A DNA stretch of 21,912 nucleotides from Wenzhouxiangella sp. (lineage in GTDB: Bacteria; Pseudomonadota; Gammaproteobacteria; Xanthomonadales; Wenzhouxiangellaceae), in contig SLJA01000178.1 in NCBI GenBank assembly GCA_007135355.1, forward strand, positions 1 to 21,912, in the 5' to 3' direction. This document shows, piece after piece, positions 1 to 7,700 of the stretch; the stretch's first letter is position 1; every line of letters starts with the position of its first letter. A model generated the notes under the pieces. It was given only the letters and a program-made list of their open reading frames with translations, made no database searches and was not told the origin of the DNA. Position numbers and translations under genes: made by a program.

Positions 1-230
1 GCGGCATAGTCGTGCTGGATGTGGTGATAGTGCTTGGATGAATCCAGCAGCGCCTTGGACGGCACGCAGCCGACATTGAGGCAGGTGCCGCCCGGGGCCG
101 GCTTGCCATTTTCGTCCTGGCGATCGTCGATCAGCAAGACCTTCATTTCCAGCTGCGCGGCGCGAATCGCGGCCACGTAGCCGCCCGGCCCGCCGCCGAT
201 CACGATCAGATCGAATTCCTTGTCAGACAT
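1..230 (-). CDS. lpdA: Dihydrolipoyl dehydrogenase (E3), N-terminal part, cut by window edge
   Basis: This is the E3 flavoprotein that reoxidises the lipoyl group of 2-oxoacid dehydrogenase complexes with NAD+, acting in the cytoplasm. Only the first 76 residues are visible. They begin MSDKEFDLIVIGGGPGGYVAA, a Rossmann FAD-binding GxGxxG motif at residues 11-16. The redox-active disulfide motif CLNVGC follows near residues 50-55, and both cysteines are present. The ATG at 228-230 has a good ribosome binding site (AAGGAA on the minus strand, 236-241) five bases upstream. It follows sucA and sucB on the same strand, which points to the E3 subunit of 2-oxoglutarate dehydrogenase, possibly shared with pyruvate dehydrogenase. 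The C-terminal NAD and dimerisation domains lie outside the window. Identity is secure. Confidence 0.93.
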   Translation of the reverse strand, partial: MSDKEFDLIVIGGGPGGYVAAIRAAQLEMKVLLIDDRQDENGKPAPGGTCLNVGCVPSKALLDSSKHYHHIQHDYA

Positions 231-258
231 CGTCATTCCTTGGATTTTTTGGATTTTT

Positions 259-378
259 AACCGCAGATGAACGCGGATGAACGCAGATACAAACGAGTTG
301 GTATCTCTGCTGGGTCTTGGCTACAACGATTCTTTTTATCTGCGTTTATCTGCGATTATCTGCGTTTATCTGCGGTTT
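259..378. repeat. Inverted array of 10-bp CGCAGATRAA repeats
   Basis: The left arm (262-291) holds three direct copies of a 10-bp unit: cgcagatgaa, cgcggatgaa and cgcagataca. The right arm (335-374) holds four copies of the reverse complement: tttatctgcg three times and attatctgcg once. The arms are flanked by aac (259-261) and its complement gttt (375-378), and are separated by 43 bases (292-334) with no clear motif. Transcribed RNA could fold into a long imperfect hairpin between sucB and lpdA. A short tandem of tggattttt (241-258) lies on the lpdA side. Similar CGCAGATRAACGCAGAT strings are, from memory, scattered between genes in many bacterial genomes. The function is unknown, but the structure is read directly from the sequence. 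Confidence 0.85.
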
Positions 379-391
379 CATATCTCAGTTC

Positions 392-1591
392 TCAAAGTCC
401 GAGCAGCATCCGCGCCGGGTCCTCGAGCGCCTGCTTGACCGCCACCAGGAACTGGACGGCGTCCTTGCCGTCGATGATGCGGTGGTCGTAGGACAGGGCG
501 ATGTACATCATCGGGCGGATCACGACCTGGCCGTTTTCGGCGATGGGGCGCTCCTTGATCGCGTGCATGCCCAGGATGGCGCTTTGCGGCATGTTCAACA
601 GCGGGGTGGACAGCAGTGATCCGAATACGCCGCCGTTGGTGATGGTGAAGGTGCCGCCCTGCAGGTCTTCAAGCTTGATCGTGCCCTTGCGCGCCTGTTC
701 GGCGTAATCGGCGATGGCGGCCTCGATGTCGGCCAGGCCCATGCGGTGGGCGTCACGCAGGATGGGCACCAGCAGACCGCGCTCGGTGGACACGGCAATG
801 CCGATATCCTGGAAGCCGTGGTAGACGATTTCGTCGCCGTCGATGGAAGCATTGACTACCGGATGCTTGCGCAGCGCTTCCGAACAGGCCTTGACGAAAA
901 ACGACATGAAGCCGAGCTTGACGTCGTGGCGCTTGAGGAAGTCGTCCTTGTAGCGGTTGCGGATGTCCATCACCGCCTGCAGGTTGACTTCATTGAACGA
1001 GGTCAGGATCGCCGCGGTGTTCTGGGCGTCTTTCATGCGCTCGGCGATGCGCGAGCGCAGGCGCGACATCTTGACCCGCTCTTCCGGTCTCGGGCCTGCG
1101 CCTTTGAGGTGGGCCAGGACATCGCCCTTGGTCAGGCGACCGCCGCGACCGCTAGCCTCGACCCCGGACGGGTCGACGCCGTGCTCGCCGACCAGGCGGC
1201 GCACCGACGGAGCCAGATCGTCCTGTCCGGCCTTGGCTTCGGCTTTCGCAGCGGGCGTCGGCTTGGAGTCCGAATCGGTAGCGCTGCTGCTTTTGTCGCC
1301 ATCGGTCTTGTCGGCCTTGGTGTCCTTCTTGTCATCGCCGGCCGCGGGGGCCTCGCCTTCCTCCAGCAGCCCGAGCAGGGCGCCCTCGGTGACCGTTTCC
1401 CCCTCGTCGGCCTTGATGTCCTTGAGAATGCCGTCAGCCGGCGCCGGCACTTCCAGCACCACCTTGTCGGTTTCCAGGTCCACCAGGTTTTCGTCGCGCG
1501 CCACCGCGTCGCCCGGCTTCTTGTGCCACTTGGCCACGGTCGCGTCCGAGACCGACTCCGGCAAATTGGGGACCTTGACTTCGATACTCAT
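392..1591 (-). CDS. sucB: 2-oxoglutarate dehydrogenase E2, dihydrolipoyllysine succinyltransferase
   Basis: This is the core E2 subunit of the 2-oxoglutarate dehydrogenase complex. It transfers succinyl groups from the lipoyl arm to CoA in the TCA cycle. It has 399 residues, normal for the family. In order they show a lipoyl domain (about 1-77, lipoylated Lys43 in DLETDKVVLE), an Ala/Lys/Asp-rich linker (about 80-120), a peripheral subunit-binding domain (about 122-160, APSVRRLVGEHGVDPSGVE), and the acyltransferase domain ending in LSYDHRIIDG with catalytic His370 and Asp374. The ATG has a strong AAGGAG ribosome binding site (minus strand, 1601-1606) that overlaps the sucA stop codon, 13 bases away, so translation is probably coupled. 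The 161-bp gap to lpdA holds the 10-bp repeat array. Confidence 0.97.
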   Translation of the reverse strand: MSIEVKVPNLPESVSDATVAKWHKKPGDAVARDENLVDLETDKVVLEVPAPADGILKDIKADEGETVTEGALLGLLEEGEAPAAGDDKKDTKADKTDGDKSSSATDSDSKPTPAAKAEAKAGQDDLAPSVRRLVGEHGVDPSGVEASGRGGRLTKGDVLAHLKGAGPRPEERVKMSRLRSRIAERMKDAQNTAAILTSFNEVNLQAVMDIRNRYKDDFLKRHDVKLGFMSFFVKACSEALRKHPVVNASIDGDEIVYHGFQDIGIAVSTERGLLVPILRDAHRMGLADIEAAIADYAEQARKGTIKLEDLQGGTFTITNGGVFGSLLSTPLLNMPQSAILGMHAIKERPIAENGQVVIRPMMYIALSYDHRIIDGKDAVQFLVAVKQALEDPARMLLGL

Positions 1592-1604
1592 GCGTGTTTG
1601 CTCC

Positions 1605-4418
1605 TTAATCCGTGCCTTTGCCGTGAGTCAGTGCCTCACTCACGAGTCGTTTTTGTTGTTCCTGATGAACCTGGTAGTAGCCCACGGCGGGCGATGCCGA
1701 GGCCTCGCGGCCCACATAGCGCAAACGCTGCCCCGAACCAATGCAGGCCTGGATGTGATGGCGAATCTGGAACCAGGCGCCCTGGTTCAGGGGTTCTTCC
1801 TGGCACCAAATGACCTCTTTAGCCGAACCGTAGCGCTCGAGGATGCCCTGCAGTTCCTCGCGCGGGAAGGGGTAAAGCTGCTCGACCCGAACCAGCGCGA
1901 TATCGTCGATGCCCTGTTCGTCGCGCTGGGCGGCCAGATCGAAGTACACCTTGCCGGCACAGAAAACCACGCGTTTGACCCGCTTGGCGTCAAGTCCGGC
2001 CGGGTCATCGATGACCAGCTGGAATGTGCCGTCGCTGAGGTCTTGCACAGTGGAAACCGATGCCTTGTGGCGCAGCAGTGACTTCGGTGTCATCACGATC
2101 AGCGGCTTGCGAAACGGCCTGAGCATTTGCCGGCGCAGCATGTGGAACATCTGGCTGGGCAAGGACGGCACACAGACCTGGATGTTGTTGCCGGAACACA
2201 ACTGCATGAAGCGCTCGAGGCGCGCCGAAGAGTGTTCCGGACCCTGGCCCTCATAGCCGTGCGGCAAAAACATCACCAGACCGCACAAGCGGCCCCACTT
2301 GGTTTCGCCGGAGGTGATGAACTGATCGATGACCACCTGGGCGCCGTTGACGAAATCACCGAACTGACCCTCCCAGATGACCAGGGAGCCGGGATCGGCG
2401 GTAGCATAGCCGTATTCGAAGCCCAGCACGGCCTCTTCCGACAGCAGCGAATCGATGATGGTGACCTTGCGCTCGTTGTCGGTCAGGCGGGCCAGGGGCA
2501 TCAGCGAGCCGCCGTCGTTCTGGTTGTGCAGCACGGCATGGCGATGGAAAAAGGTGCCGCGGCCGGAGTCCTGACCGACCAGACGCAAGCCGAAGCCACG
2601 CTTGATCAGGGAGGCGTAGGCGAGGTTTTCGGCAAAGCCCCAGTCCATGGGCAGCTCGCCGGTTGCCATCTTGCGCCGCGCCTCGATAATGCGCTCGACC
2701 TGTCGATGCAGGCGGAAGTCCTCGGGCAGCGTGGTCAGGACACTGTTGAGTGCCTCGATTTCTTCCCGGCTCAGGCGCGTATCGGCCGGATCGCGCCAGT
2801 CGGCGTCCAGATAAGGGGTCCAGTCGACGGTGATCAGCGCGTCCTCTTCCGGCACCAGTTCGACCACCGGTTCGCCGGCGTCGAGCTTGTTGCGATAGGC
2901 TTCGGCTGCCGCGCCGATATGTGCCTCGTCGACCAGTTGCTCGCTGATCAGACGATCGGCGTAGAGCTTGCGCGTGGAATCGAGCTTGCGGATGACCTCG
3001 TACATACGCGGCTGCGTCGCCGCCGGCTCGTCGGCCTCGTTGTGCCCGTGGCGACGATAGCAGACCAGGTCGATGACCACGTCTTTTTTGAATTCCCGGC
3101 GGAAATCAGCCGCCAGTCGGGTGACGAACAGCACGGCCTCGGGGTCGTCGGCATTGACGTGGAAAATGGGCGCCTGGACCATCTTGGCCACTTCAGTGCA
3201 GTACAGGGTAGAGCGGGCGTCGATGGGGTTGGAGGTGGTAAACCCGATCTGGTTGTTGACCACGACATGGAAGGTGCCGCCGACCGCGAAGCCGCGCGCC
3301 TGCGACATGTTCAGCAGTTCCATGACCACGCCCTGGCCGGCAATGGCGGCATCGCCGTGCACCAGCACCGGCATTACATGTTCGCGCGTCTGGTCGCCCA
3401 GCCGGGTCTGGCGCGCGCGCGCCGAGCCGGCCACCACGGGATTGACAATTTCCAGGTGCGACGGATTGAAGGCCAGAGCCAGGTGCATGACGCCGCCTGC
3501 CGTGCGCACGTCGGAACTGAATCCCATGTGATACTTGACGTCGCCCGAGCGATTCGGGTCGTCCTTGGCCAGAGCGCCTTCGAATTCGGCAAACAATTCG
3601 CCTGGGCTCTTGCCAAGAATATTGACCAGCACGTTGAGCCGCCCCCGGTGGGCCATGCCGATGACCATTTCCTTCACGCCCTGGCTGCCGCAGTGGCGGA
3701 TCAGCGTATCGAACAGCGGGATCAGGCTTTCCGCCCCTTCCAGCGAGAAGCGCTTCTGGCCCACGTACTTGGAGTGCAGGTACTTTTCCATACCCTCGGC
3801 GGCCGACAGTTTGTCGAGCAACCGCAGACGCTCTTCCTTTTCCGGCACGTAATCGCCGCGGGCACCCTCCAGGCGCTGCTGCAGCCAGCGACGCTGGTTG
3901 GTATCGGTGATGTGCATGTACTCGCTGCCGATACTGCCGCAGTAGGTGGCACGGCAGATGTCGACGATGTCAGACAGAGGTAGTCGATCGGGGCCGGCCA
4001 GGGTGCCGGTCAGAAAAGTGGTGTCGAGGTCGGCCTCGCCCAGGCCATAGAAGTCGAGCTCCAGGTCAGGCACTTGCGGCCGCACGCTGAGACCCAGCGG
4101 GTCCAGCTGAGCGCGCTGGTGGCCGCGCACTCGATACGCGTTGATCATGCGCAACACGCCGGCCTGCTTGAAATCCTCCGCAGCGATGACGGGGGCGTGG
4201 TCCAGGGCGCCGTTGGCGGAAAGCGCTCGAAAGCGTTCCAGCGTGGCCTGGTGGCGTGAATCCTGCCCGGTCTCGTTTAACGCCCGAAATACCGATTGCC
4301 AGTGATCCGGAACGGTCTCGGGGTTGTCCAGCCACTGTTCGTACAGCGCCTCCACATAAGCCGAGTTTCCGCCCGAAAAATGAGAGGCTTGGTAATGCTG
4401 CTTGAGGTATTCGCTCAT
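1605..4418 (-). CDS. sucA: 2-oxoglutarate dehydrogenase E1 component
   Basis: This thiamine diphosphate-dependent subunit decarboxylates 2-oxoglutarate and succinylates the lipoyl arm of SucB. At 937 residues it is full length for the proteobacterial family. The N-terminus carries the conserved E2-binding region (SAYVEALYEQWLDNPETVPDHW, residues about 19-40). The central part has the substrate and cofactor regions: MAHRGRLNVL, then GDAAIAGQGVVMELLNMSQ and VVNNQIGFTTS around residues 350-400. The RHGHNEADEPAATQP segment follows. The C-terminal transketolase-like half contains GYEGQGPEHSSARLERF. It is the first gene of sucA-sucB-lpdA. A TATAAT box 42 bases upstream of the ATG suggests its own promoter, although purB lies upstream on the same strand. 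No strong Shine-Dalgarno precedes the ATG. Confidence 0.97.
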   Translation of the reverse strand: MSEYLKQHYQASHFSGGNSAYVEALYEQWLDNPETVPDHWQSVFRALNETGQDSRHQATLERFRALSANGALDHAPVIAAEDFKQAGVLRMINAYRVRGHQRAQLDPLGLSVRPQVPDLELDFYGLGEADLDTTFLTGTLAGPDRLPLSDIVDICRATYCGSIGSEYMHITDTNQRRWLQQRLEGARGDYVPEKEERLRLLDKLSAAEGMEKYLHSKYVGQKRFSLEGAESLIPLFDTLIRHCGSQGVKEMVIGMAHRGRLNVLVNILGKSPGELFAEFEGALAKDDPNRSGDVKYHMGFSSDVRTAGGVMHLALAFNPSHLEIVNPVVAGSARARQTRLGDQTREHVMPVLVHGDAAIAGQGVVMELLNMSQARGFAVGGTFHVVVNNQIGFTTSNPIDARSTLYCTEVAKMVQAPIFHVNADDPEAVLFVTRLAADFRREFKKDVVIDLVCYRRHGHNEADEPAATQPRMYEVIRKLDSTRKLYADRLISEQLVDEAHIGAAAEAYRNKLDAGEPVVELVPEEDALITVDWTPYLDADWRDPADTRLSREEIEALNSVLTTLPEDFRLHRQVERIIEARRKMATGELPMDWGFAENLAYASLIKRGFGLRLVGQDSGRGTFFHRHAVLHNQNDGGSLMPLARLTDNERKVTIIDSLLSEEAVLGFEYGYATADPGSLVIWEGQFGDFVNGAQVVIDQFITSGETKWGRLCGLVMFLPHGYEGQGPEHSSARLERFMQLCSGNNIQVCVPSLPSQMFHMLRRQMLRPFRKPLIVMTPKSLLRHKASVSTVQDLSDGTFQLVIDDPAGLDAKRVKRVVFCAGKVYFDLAAQRDEQGIDDIALVRVEQLYPFPREELQGILERYGSAKEVIWCQEEPLNQGAWFQIRHHIQACIGSGQRLRYVGREASASPAVGYYQVHQEQQKRLVSEALTHGKGTD

Positions 4419-4459
4419 GGTTCTGTAGCCAAACTGGCCGGGAACGGGAATAACCCAAA

Positions 4460-4465
4460 ATTATA
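4460..4465 (-). promoter_or_regulatory. Candidate -10 box for the sucA-sucB-lpdA operon
   Basis: The minus strand reads TATAAT here, a perfect sigma-70 -10 hexamer in otherwise GC-rich sequence, ending 41 bases before the sucA ATG. A convincing -35 is not visible at 16-18 bp (GACTAA is the best there). A short GC hairpin (4470-4480) sits directly upstream of the -10. The call rests on the -10 match and its position. Confidence 0.42.
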
Positions 4466-4469
4466 ACCG

Positions 4470-4519
4470 AGCCGGCGGCTGGTTAGTCCGCCATCGGCGG
4501 CGATTGGCCGGCTTCCGGC
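4470..4519. other. Three short GC-rich hairpins in the purB-sucA spacer
   Basis: Three perfect small stem-loops follow one another: agcc-ggc-ggct (4470-4480), ccgcc-atc-ggcgg (4488-4500) and gccgg-ctt-ccggc (4507-4519). None is followed by a T-tract on the minus strand, so they are not classical intrinsic terminators. They could slow polymerase or RNases between purB and sucA, or may be chance in GC-rich DNA. Confidence 0.35.
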
Positions 4520-4550
4520 TGGCAACAGCAGCGGCCGGCCCCGCACCCCT

Positions 4551-5930
4551 CTACACGTAGCGCGCGATGCTGCGCGCCATCTGTTCGGCGTTACCGGTGT
4601 AGGATGCCGGTGTCAGGGTGCCGAGGCGCGCCTTGCTGTCGTCCGGCAGATCCAGCTCCTCAATAAACTGACGCAGGGATTGCTGGTCGATGCCGCGCCC
4701 TCGGGTCAGCGCCTTGAGTTGTTCGTACGGCTCCGGCAAGCCATGTAGGCGCATGAGGGTCTGCACCGCCTCGGCCAGAACCTCCCAGCTGCGATCTAGA
4801 TCCTCGGCCAATCGTTTCGGGTCGGCTTCGATCCGTTGCAGGCCCCGCAACAGCGACTGCCAGGCCAGGGCGCAATAACCCAGTGCACTGCCCAGGCTGC
4901 GTTGTACGGTGGAGTCGGTCAGGTCGCGCTGCCAGCGTGATACCGGGAGCTTTTCGGCCAGATGCGCCAGCAAGGCGTTGGCCAGTCCCAGATTGCCCTC
5001 GGCGTTCTCGAAGTCAATCGGGTTGACCTTGTGCGGCATGGTCGAAGATCCGACCTCGCCGGCCACCAGGCGCTGGCGGAAATAGCCCATGGAGATGTAG
5101 CCCCAGGTGTCGCGCGCGAAGTCCAATAGCACCGTATTGGTGCGGATCAAGGCGTGACACGCTTCGGCGATCATGTCGTGCGGCTCGATCTGCGTGGTGT
5201 ACGGGTTCCAGACCAGCCCCAGATCTTCGACCATGGTGCGCGCGATGGCGCTCCAGTCGACGTGCGGACAGGCAACGATGTGTGCATTGAAATTGCCGAC
5301 CGCGCCGTTGATCTTGCCGCTGATTTCAACCCGGGCCAGCTGGCGGCGCTGGCGGCGCAGGCGGAAAACGACATTGGCGATTTCCTTGCCCAGCGTGGTG
5401 GGCGACGCCGGCTGGCCATGAGTGCGGGACAGCATTGCCAGGCCGGCGGTGCTTTCGGCGAGCGCCTGCAAGCCCGCGTCCAGATCAGACAGCACGGGGT
5501 CCAGTTCGATTGTCAGCGCCGAGCGCAAAATCAGCGCCCAAGACAGGTTGTTGATGTCTTCCGAGGTGCAGGCAAAGTGGATGAACTCACGGCGGTCAGA
5601 CAATGTCGGATGCTCGGCCAGCCTGGCCTTGAGCCAATACTCCACCGCCTTGACATCATGATTGGTGTCGTTTTCAATGCGTTTGATTTCAGCCGCATCA
5701 GCGACCGAGAAGTCAGCGGCTAGAGCTTCCAGAAATGCAAGCTCTGCCGCCGACAGCGACGGCAGCCAGGTGAATTCTTCGCATTCCGACAGCGCCATGA
5801 ACCAGCTGATTTCCACGGTCACTCGTTTGGCCATCAGGCCAGCTTCCGAGCACAATTCACGTAGCCCGCCCAGGCGAGCCGCGTAGCGCCCATCAAGCGG
5901 CGATAAGGCCGTCAGGCTATCCAGATTCAT
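4551..5930 (-). CDS. purB: Adenylosuccinate lyase
   Basis: It catalyses two fumarate-releasing eliminations in purine synthesis, SAICAR to AICAR and adenylosuccinate to AMP, in the cytoplasm. The 459 residues match the long gammaproteobacterial form. The family signature SSTMPHKVNP lies at 295-304, with Ser295 the presumed catalytic base. THGQPASPTTLGKE carries His171 as the presumed acid, and TSEDINNLSWALI lies near 122. The start MNLDSLTALSPLDGRYA is the canonical N-terminus, so the ATG at 5930 is well placed. It lies between an orphan periplasmic protein gene and sucA on the same strand. A candidate terminator separates it from the gene upstream. The closest well-known relative is E. coli PurB. 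Confidence 0.97.
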   Translation of the reverse strand: MNLDSLTALSPLDGRYAARLGGLRELCSEAGLMAKRVTVEISWFMALSECEEFTWLPSLSAAELAFLEALAADFSVADAAEIKRIENDTNHDVKAVEYWLKARLAEHPTLSDRREFIHFACTSEDINNLSWALILRSALTIELDPVLSDLDAGLQALAESTAGLAMLSRTHGQPASPTTLGKEIANVVFRLRRQRRQLARVEISGKINGAVGNFNAHIVACPHVDWSAIARTMVEDLGLVWNPYTTQIEPHDMIAEACHALIRTNTVLLDFARDTWGYISMGYFRQRLVAGEVGSSTMPHKVNPIDFENAEGNLGLANALLAHLAEKLPVSRWQRDLTDSTVQRSLGSALGYCALAWQSLLRGLQRIEADPKRLAEDLDRSWEVLAEAVQTLMRLHGLPEPYEQLKALTRGRGIDQQSLRQFIEELDLPDDSKARLGTLTPASYTGNAEQMARSIARYV

Positions 5931-5944
5931 TGCGATTAACCAGT

Positions 5945-5977
5945 AAAAAACGCGTAGGGCCCAGGGATCGCCCGGGC
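5945..5977 (-). terminator. Candidate intrinsic terminator after the PhnD-like gene
   Basis: On the minus strand gcccggg (5971-5977), a 5-base loop and cctgggc (5959-5965) form a 7-bp stem with one G-T pair. A six-T run (5945-5950) follows after eight further bases. The T-run is further from the stem than usual, so this is moderate evidence. It lies between the stop at 6007 and the purB start at 5930. Confidence 0.45.
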
Positions 5978-6006
5978 ACGAACCTCAGCTGTGTCCCGAA
6001 TCAGGG

Positions 6007-6822
6007 TCAGAATGCCGAGAAAACATAGTCCAGCCAGCTCTCCAGCCCGACATATTCGTCAACCGTAGCCGGCACGAAAGCCTGAATGTCGAGTTCGTGC
6101 AAAACAGCGAAGTGCTCTGGATTCTCGGCCAGGTCCAGCAATGCCTGGCGCACCGCCTCCCGGACAGAGTCCGGCAGATCGGGTGAGGCGGCGATGGTGA
6201 TATGCGGGAATTCGGTGGAAATGGCGACTTCGTTCATGTTGACGTAACGTCGCACCAGATTGTGGGGCACGACGGCGGCTTCGGTTTCTCCGGCGAATAC
6301 CATCTCCACGGCATCCAGCCAAGAGGCCGCGCTGGAATCGAGTACCGGCTGTTGCATGGGGTTGGTAAACCAGCTGGCCAGCACCAGGTGGCCGAGGCTG
6401 GGTGCCGGCATGCTGGAAACCGGACGTCCAACAAAATCGTCCAGATCAGTGGCGTCCAGATCATCGCTCAGGAGGGAAAAGGTTGCCAGCTCGTCGGCTC
6501 TCACCAGCGGAATGAAGCCTTGGCGCTGTATTCGCAGGGCGATCAGATGAGCGTCTTCCAGCACCAGGTCCGGCCGCCCACCACGCCGGATATCCAGCCA
6601 GTAGCGGTGGAAGTCGCGCGATGTTTCGAGCTCGAACCGGTAATCGGTCGCAAGGTTGAGATAAGCCACCAGCGGCTGATAGACCAGCTCGGCCTGAGCC
6701 GGCGTAAAAGCCGGGTGCACGGACAGGGTGTAAGCGCGCTGGGTCTGAGCGGCAACGAAAGTCGAGCCGACCACTGCAAGAAGCGCCAGCACAATCCCAC
6801 AGCGCGAGAGCAGAGATTTCAT
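6007..6822 (-). CDS. Orphan PhnD-like periplasmic substrate-binding protein
   Basis: This is a predicted exported protein of about 271 residues, resembling the PhnD/phosphate-phosphonate ABC transporter binding-protein family (PF12974 type). The chosen ATG at 6822 gives MKSLLSRCGIVLALLAVVGS, a clear signal peptide with likely cleavage near FVAAQ. The frame stays open upstream to 6951, but that would add an arginine-rich leader and overlap ygfZ. An AGGT sits 8 bases before the 6822 start and too close to the alternative ATG at 6828. The mature part has the usual pattern: YQPLVAYLN near the start, RPDLVLEDAHL, RPVSSMPAPSLGHL, and AAVVPHNLVRRY at the hinge region. No permease or ATPase gene is nearby, so the ligand and partner are unknown. 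Family assignment is by pattern only. Confidence 0.75.
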   Translation of the reverse strand: MKSLLSRCGIVLALLAVVGSTFVAAQTQRAYTLSVHPAFTPAQAELVYQPLVAYLNLATDYRFELETSRDFHRYWLDIRRGGRPDLVLEDAHLIALRIQRQGFIPLVRADELATFSLLSDDLDATDLDDFVGRPVSSMPAPSLGHLVLASWFTNPMQQPVLDSSAASWLDAVEMVFAGETEAAVVPHNLVRRYVNMNEVAISTEFPHITIAASPDLPDSVREAVRQALLDLAENPEHFAVLHELDIQAFVPATVDEYVGLESWLDYVFSAF

Positions 6823-6868
6823 GAGCATTGACCTGGCAGTTTTTGCCGATTCTGATCGCCGAATGCTA

Positions 6869-7660
6869 TCACAGGGCTTCCGGCGGCAACAGTGTGACCT
6901 GGGCGCGACCGCGTTGGACGGTCGTCTCAGGCGCAAGATCCGCCGAAACAACGGCCAGGCCGATGTTAGTGTCGCATCGGCTCATTGACTGCAGGACGCG
7001 GCCCACCGGCTTGCCGTCAGCGGCTACAAGCTCATCACTGTCTGTGTCCTGGGCGTCGCGCTGGATGAAGGCGCTCAGACGATCCTTGGCTTTGCCCAGG
7101 TAATGCACTCGTGCAATGATCTCTTGCCCTGGATAGCAGCCTTTGCGGTAGCTCAAACCGCCGCGCTCCTCCAGGCCCAGCGCCTGGGGCAGGTATTGCC
7201 CGCTGCTGGCGGGCCCCAGCCAAGCCACCCCGGCGCGCAGGTCTGCCTCGCGCCAGGCCTGTATGAAGGGCTCGGCAGCTGCCGCGGCCGCTTTGTTTAC
7301 CGCCAGCGATCGCCCGGAATCAAATCCCAGCGCGGCGTCTGCGGCGCTGGTTGACAGGGCGCCCGCGACATGGTCACAGTGGTGCAGGGTGACTTTGCGT
7401 CCAATGGCGTACATTCGCAGCCGATTGAACAGCTCCGATGCCTGGTCGATAGGTATCACCAGGTCGACATGACTTTCATATGTGCGCGCCACAATGACAT
7501 ACAAGACGCGGCCCTTGGGGTTACACCAGGCGGTCAGGCCCCATGCTTGGGCGCCGGTGTCCGGAAAAGGGGATGTGAATTGGGCCTGGGCAAAGGCGAT
7601 CCCGTCCGATCCCTCAATGCGCACAGCGGCCAAGTGGGGCAAGACAAACCAAGAGTCCAT
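6869..7660 (-). CDS. ygfZ: Folate-binding Fe-S protein maturation factor YgfZ
   Basis: YgfZ is a tetrahydrofolate-binding protein of the aminomethyltransferase (GcvT) fold. It supports Fe-S enzymes, and in E. coli also tRNA modification by MiaB; the human homologue is IBA57. It has 263 residues. The diagnostic motif KGCYPGQE is at 173-180 with the conserved Cys175. The N-terminal half begins with the usual segment VRIEGSDGIAFAQAQFTSPF. The gene lies divergent from the SdhAF4-sdhCDAB cluster, with only 40 bp between the start codons. That placement fits a role in maturing Fe-S enzymes such as SdhB, although co-regulation is inference. The PhnD-like gene follows on the same strand after 46 bp. 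Confidence 0.93.
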   Translation of the reverse strand: MDSWFVLPHLAAVRIEGSDGIAFAQAQFTSPFPDTGAQAWGLTAWCNPKGRVLYVIVARTYESHVDLVIPIDQASELFNRLRMYAIGRKVTLHHCDHVAGALSTSAADAALGFDSGRSLAVNKAAAAAAEPFIQAWREADLRAGVAWLGPASSGQYLPQALGLEERGGLSYRKGCYPGQEIIARVHYLGKAKDRLSAFIQRDAQDTDSDELVAADGKPVGRVLQSMSRCDTNIGLAVVSADLAPETTVQRGRAQVTLLPPEAL

Positions 7661-7663
7661 GAG

Positions 7664-7700
7664 CTGACGTTTCTTTCAGTCGACAGGTTACAATCGTATT
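7664..7700 (+). promoter_or_regulatory. Candidate promoter of the sdh cluster, -10 next to ATG
   Basis: TACAAT at 7689-7694 matches the sigma-70 -10 box in five of six positions. A weak -35, CTGACG (7664-7669), lies 19 bp upstream. The -10 ends six bases before the ATG at 7701, so transcription would begin at or next to the start codon. No Shine-Dalgarno is visible. The minus strand also reads CATAAT at 7698-7703, a possible -10 for divergent ygfZ. Confidence 0.4.

Noticed and set aside
262..374. CRISPR array
   Set aside because: The repeat units are 10 bp, directly adjacent without spacers, and arranged in opposite orientations.
746..2081. Two overlapping plus-strand frames across the sucA-sucB junction
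   Set aside because: Both are antisense to sucB and the end of sucA, have low-complexity Ala/Arg/Ser-rich translations, and lack plausible start sites.
2127..3983. Very long open frame (618 codons) antisense to sucA
   Set aside because: It lies wholly opposite a highly conserved gene and its translation shows no family motifs. Long antisense frames are expected in GC-rich coding DNA.
6823..6951. Longer N-terminus for the PhnD-like gene
   Set aside because: It would bury the signal peptide behind an Arg/Cys-rich leader and overlap ygfZ. The ATG at 6822 fits better.
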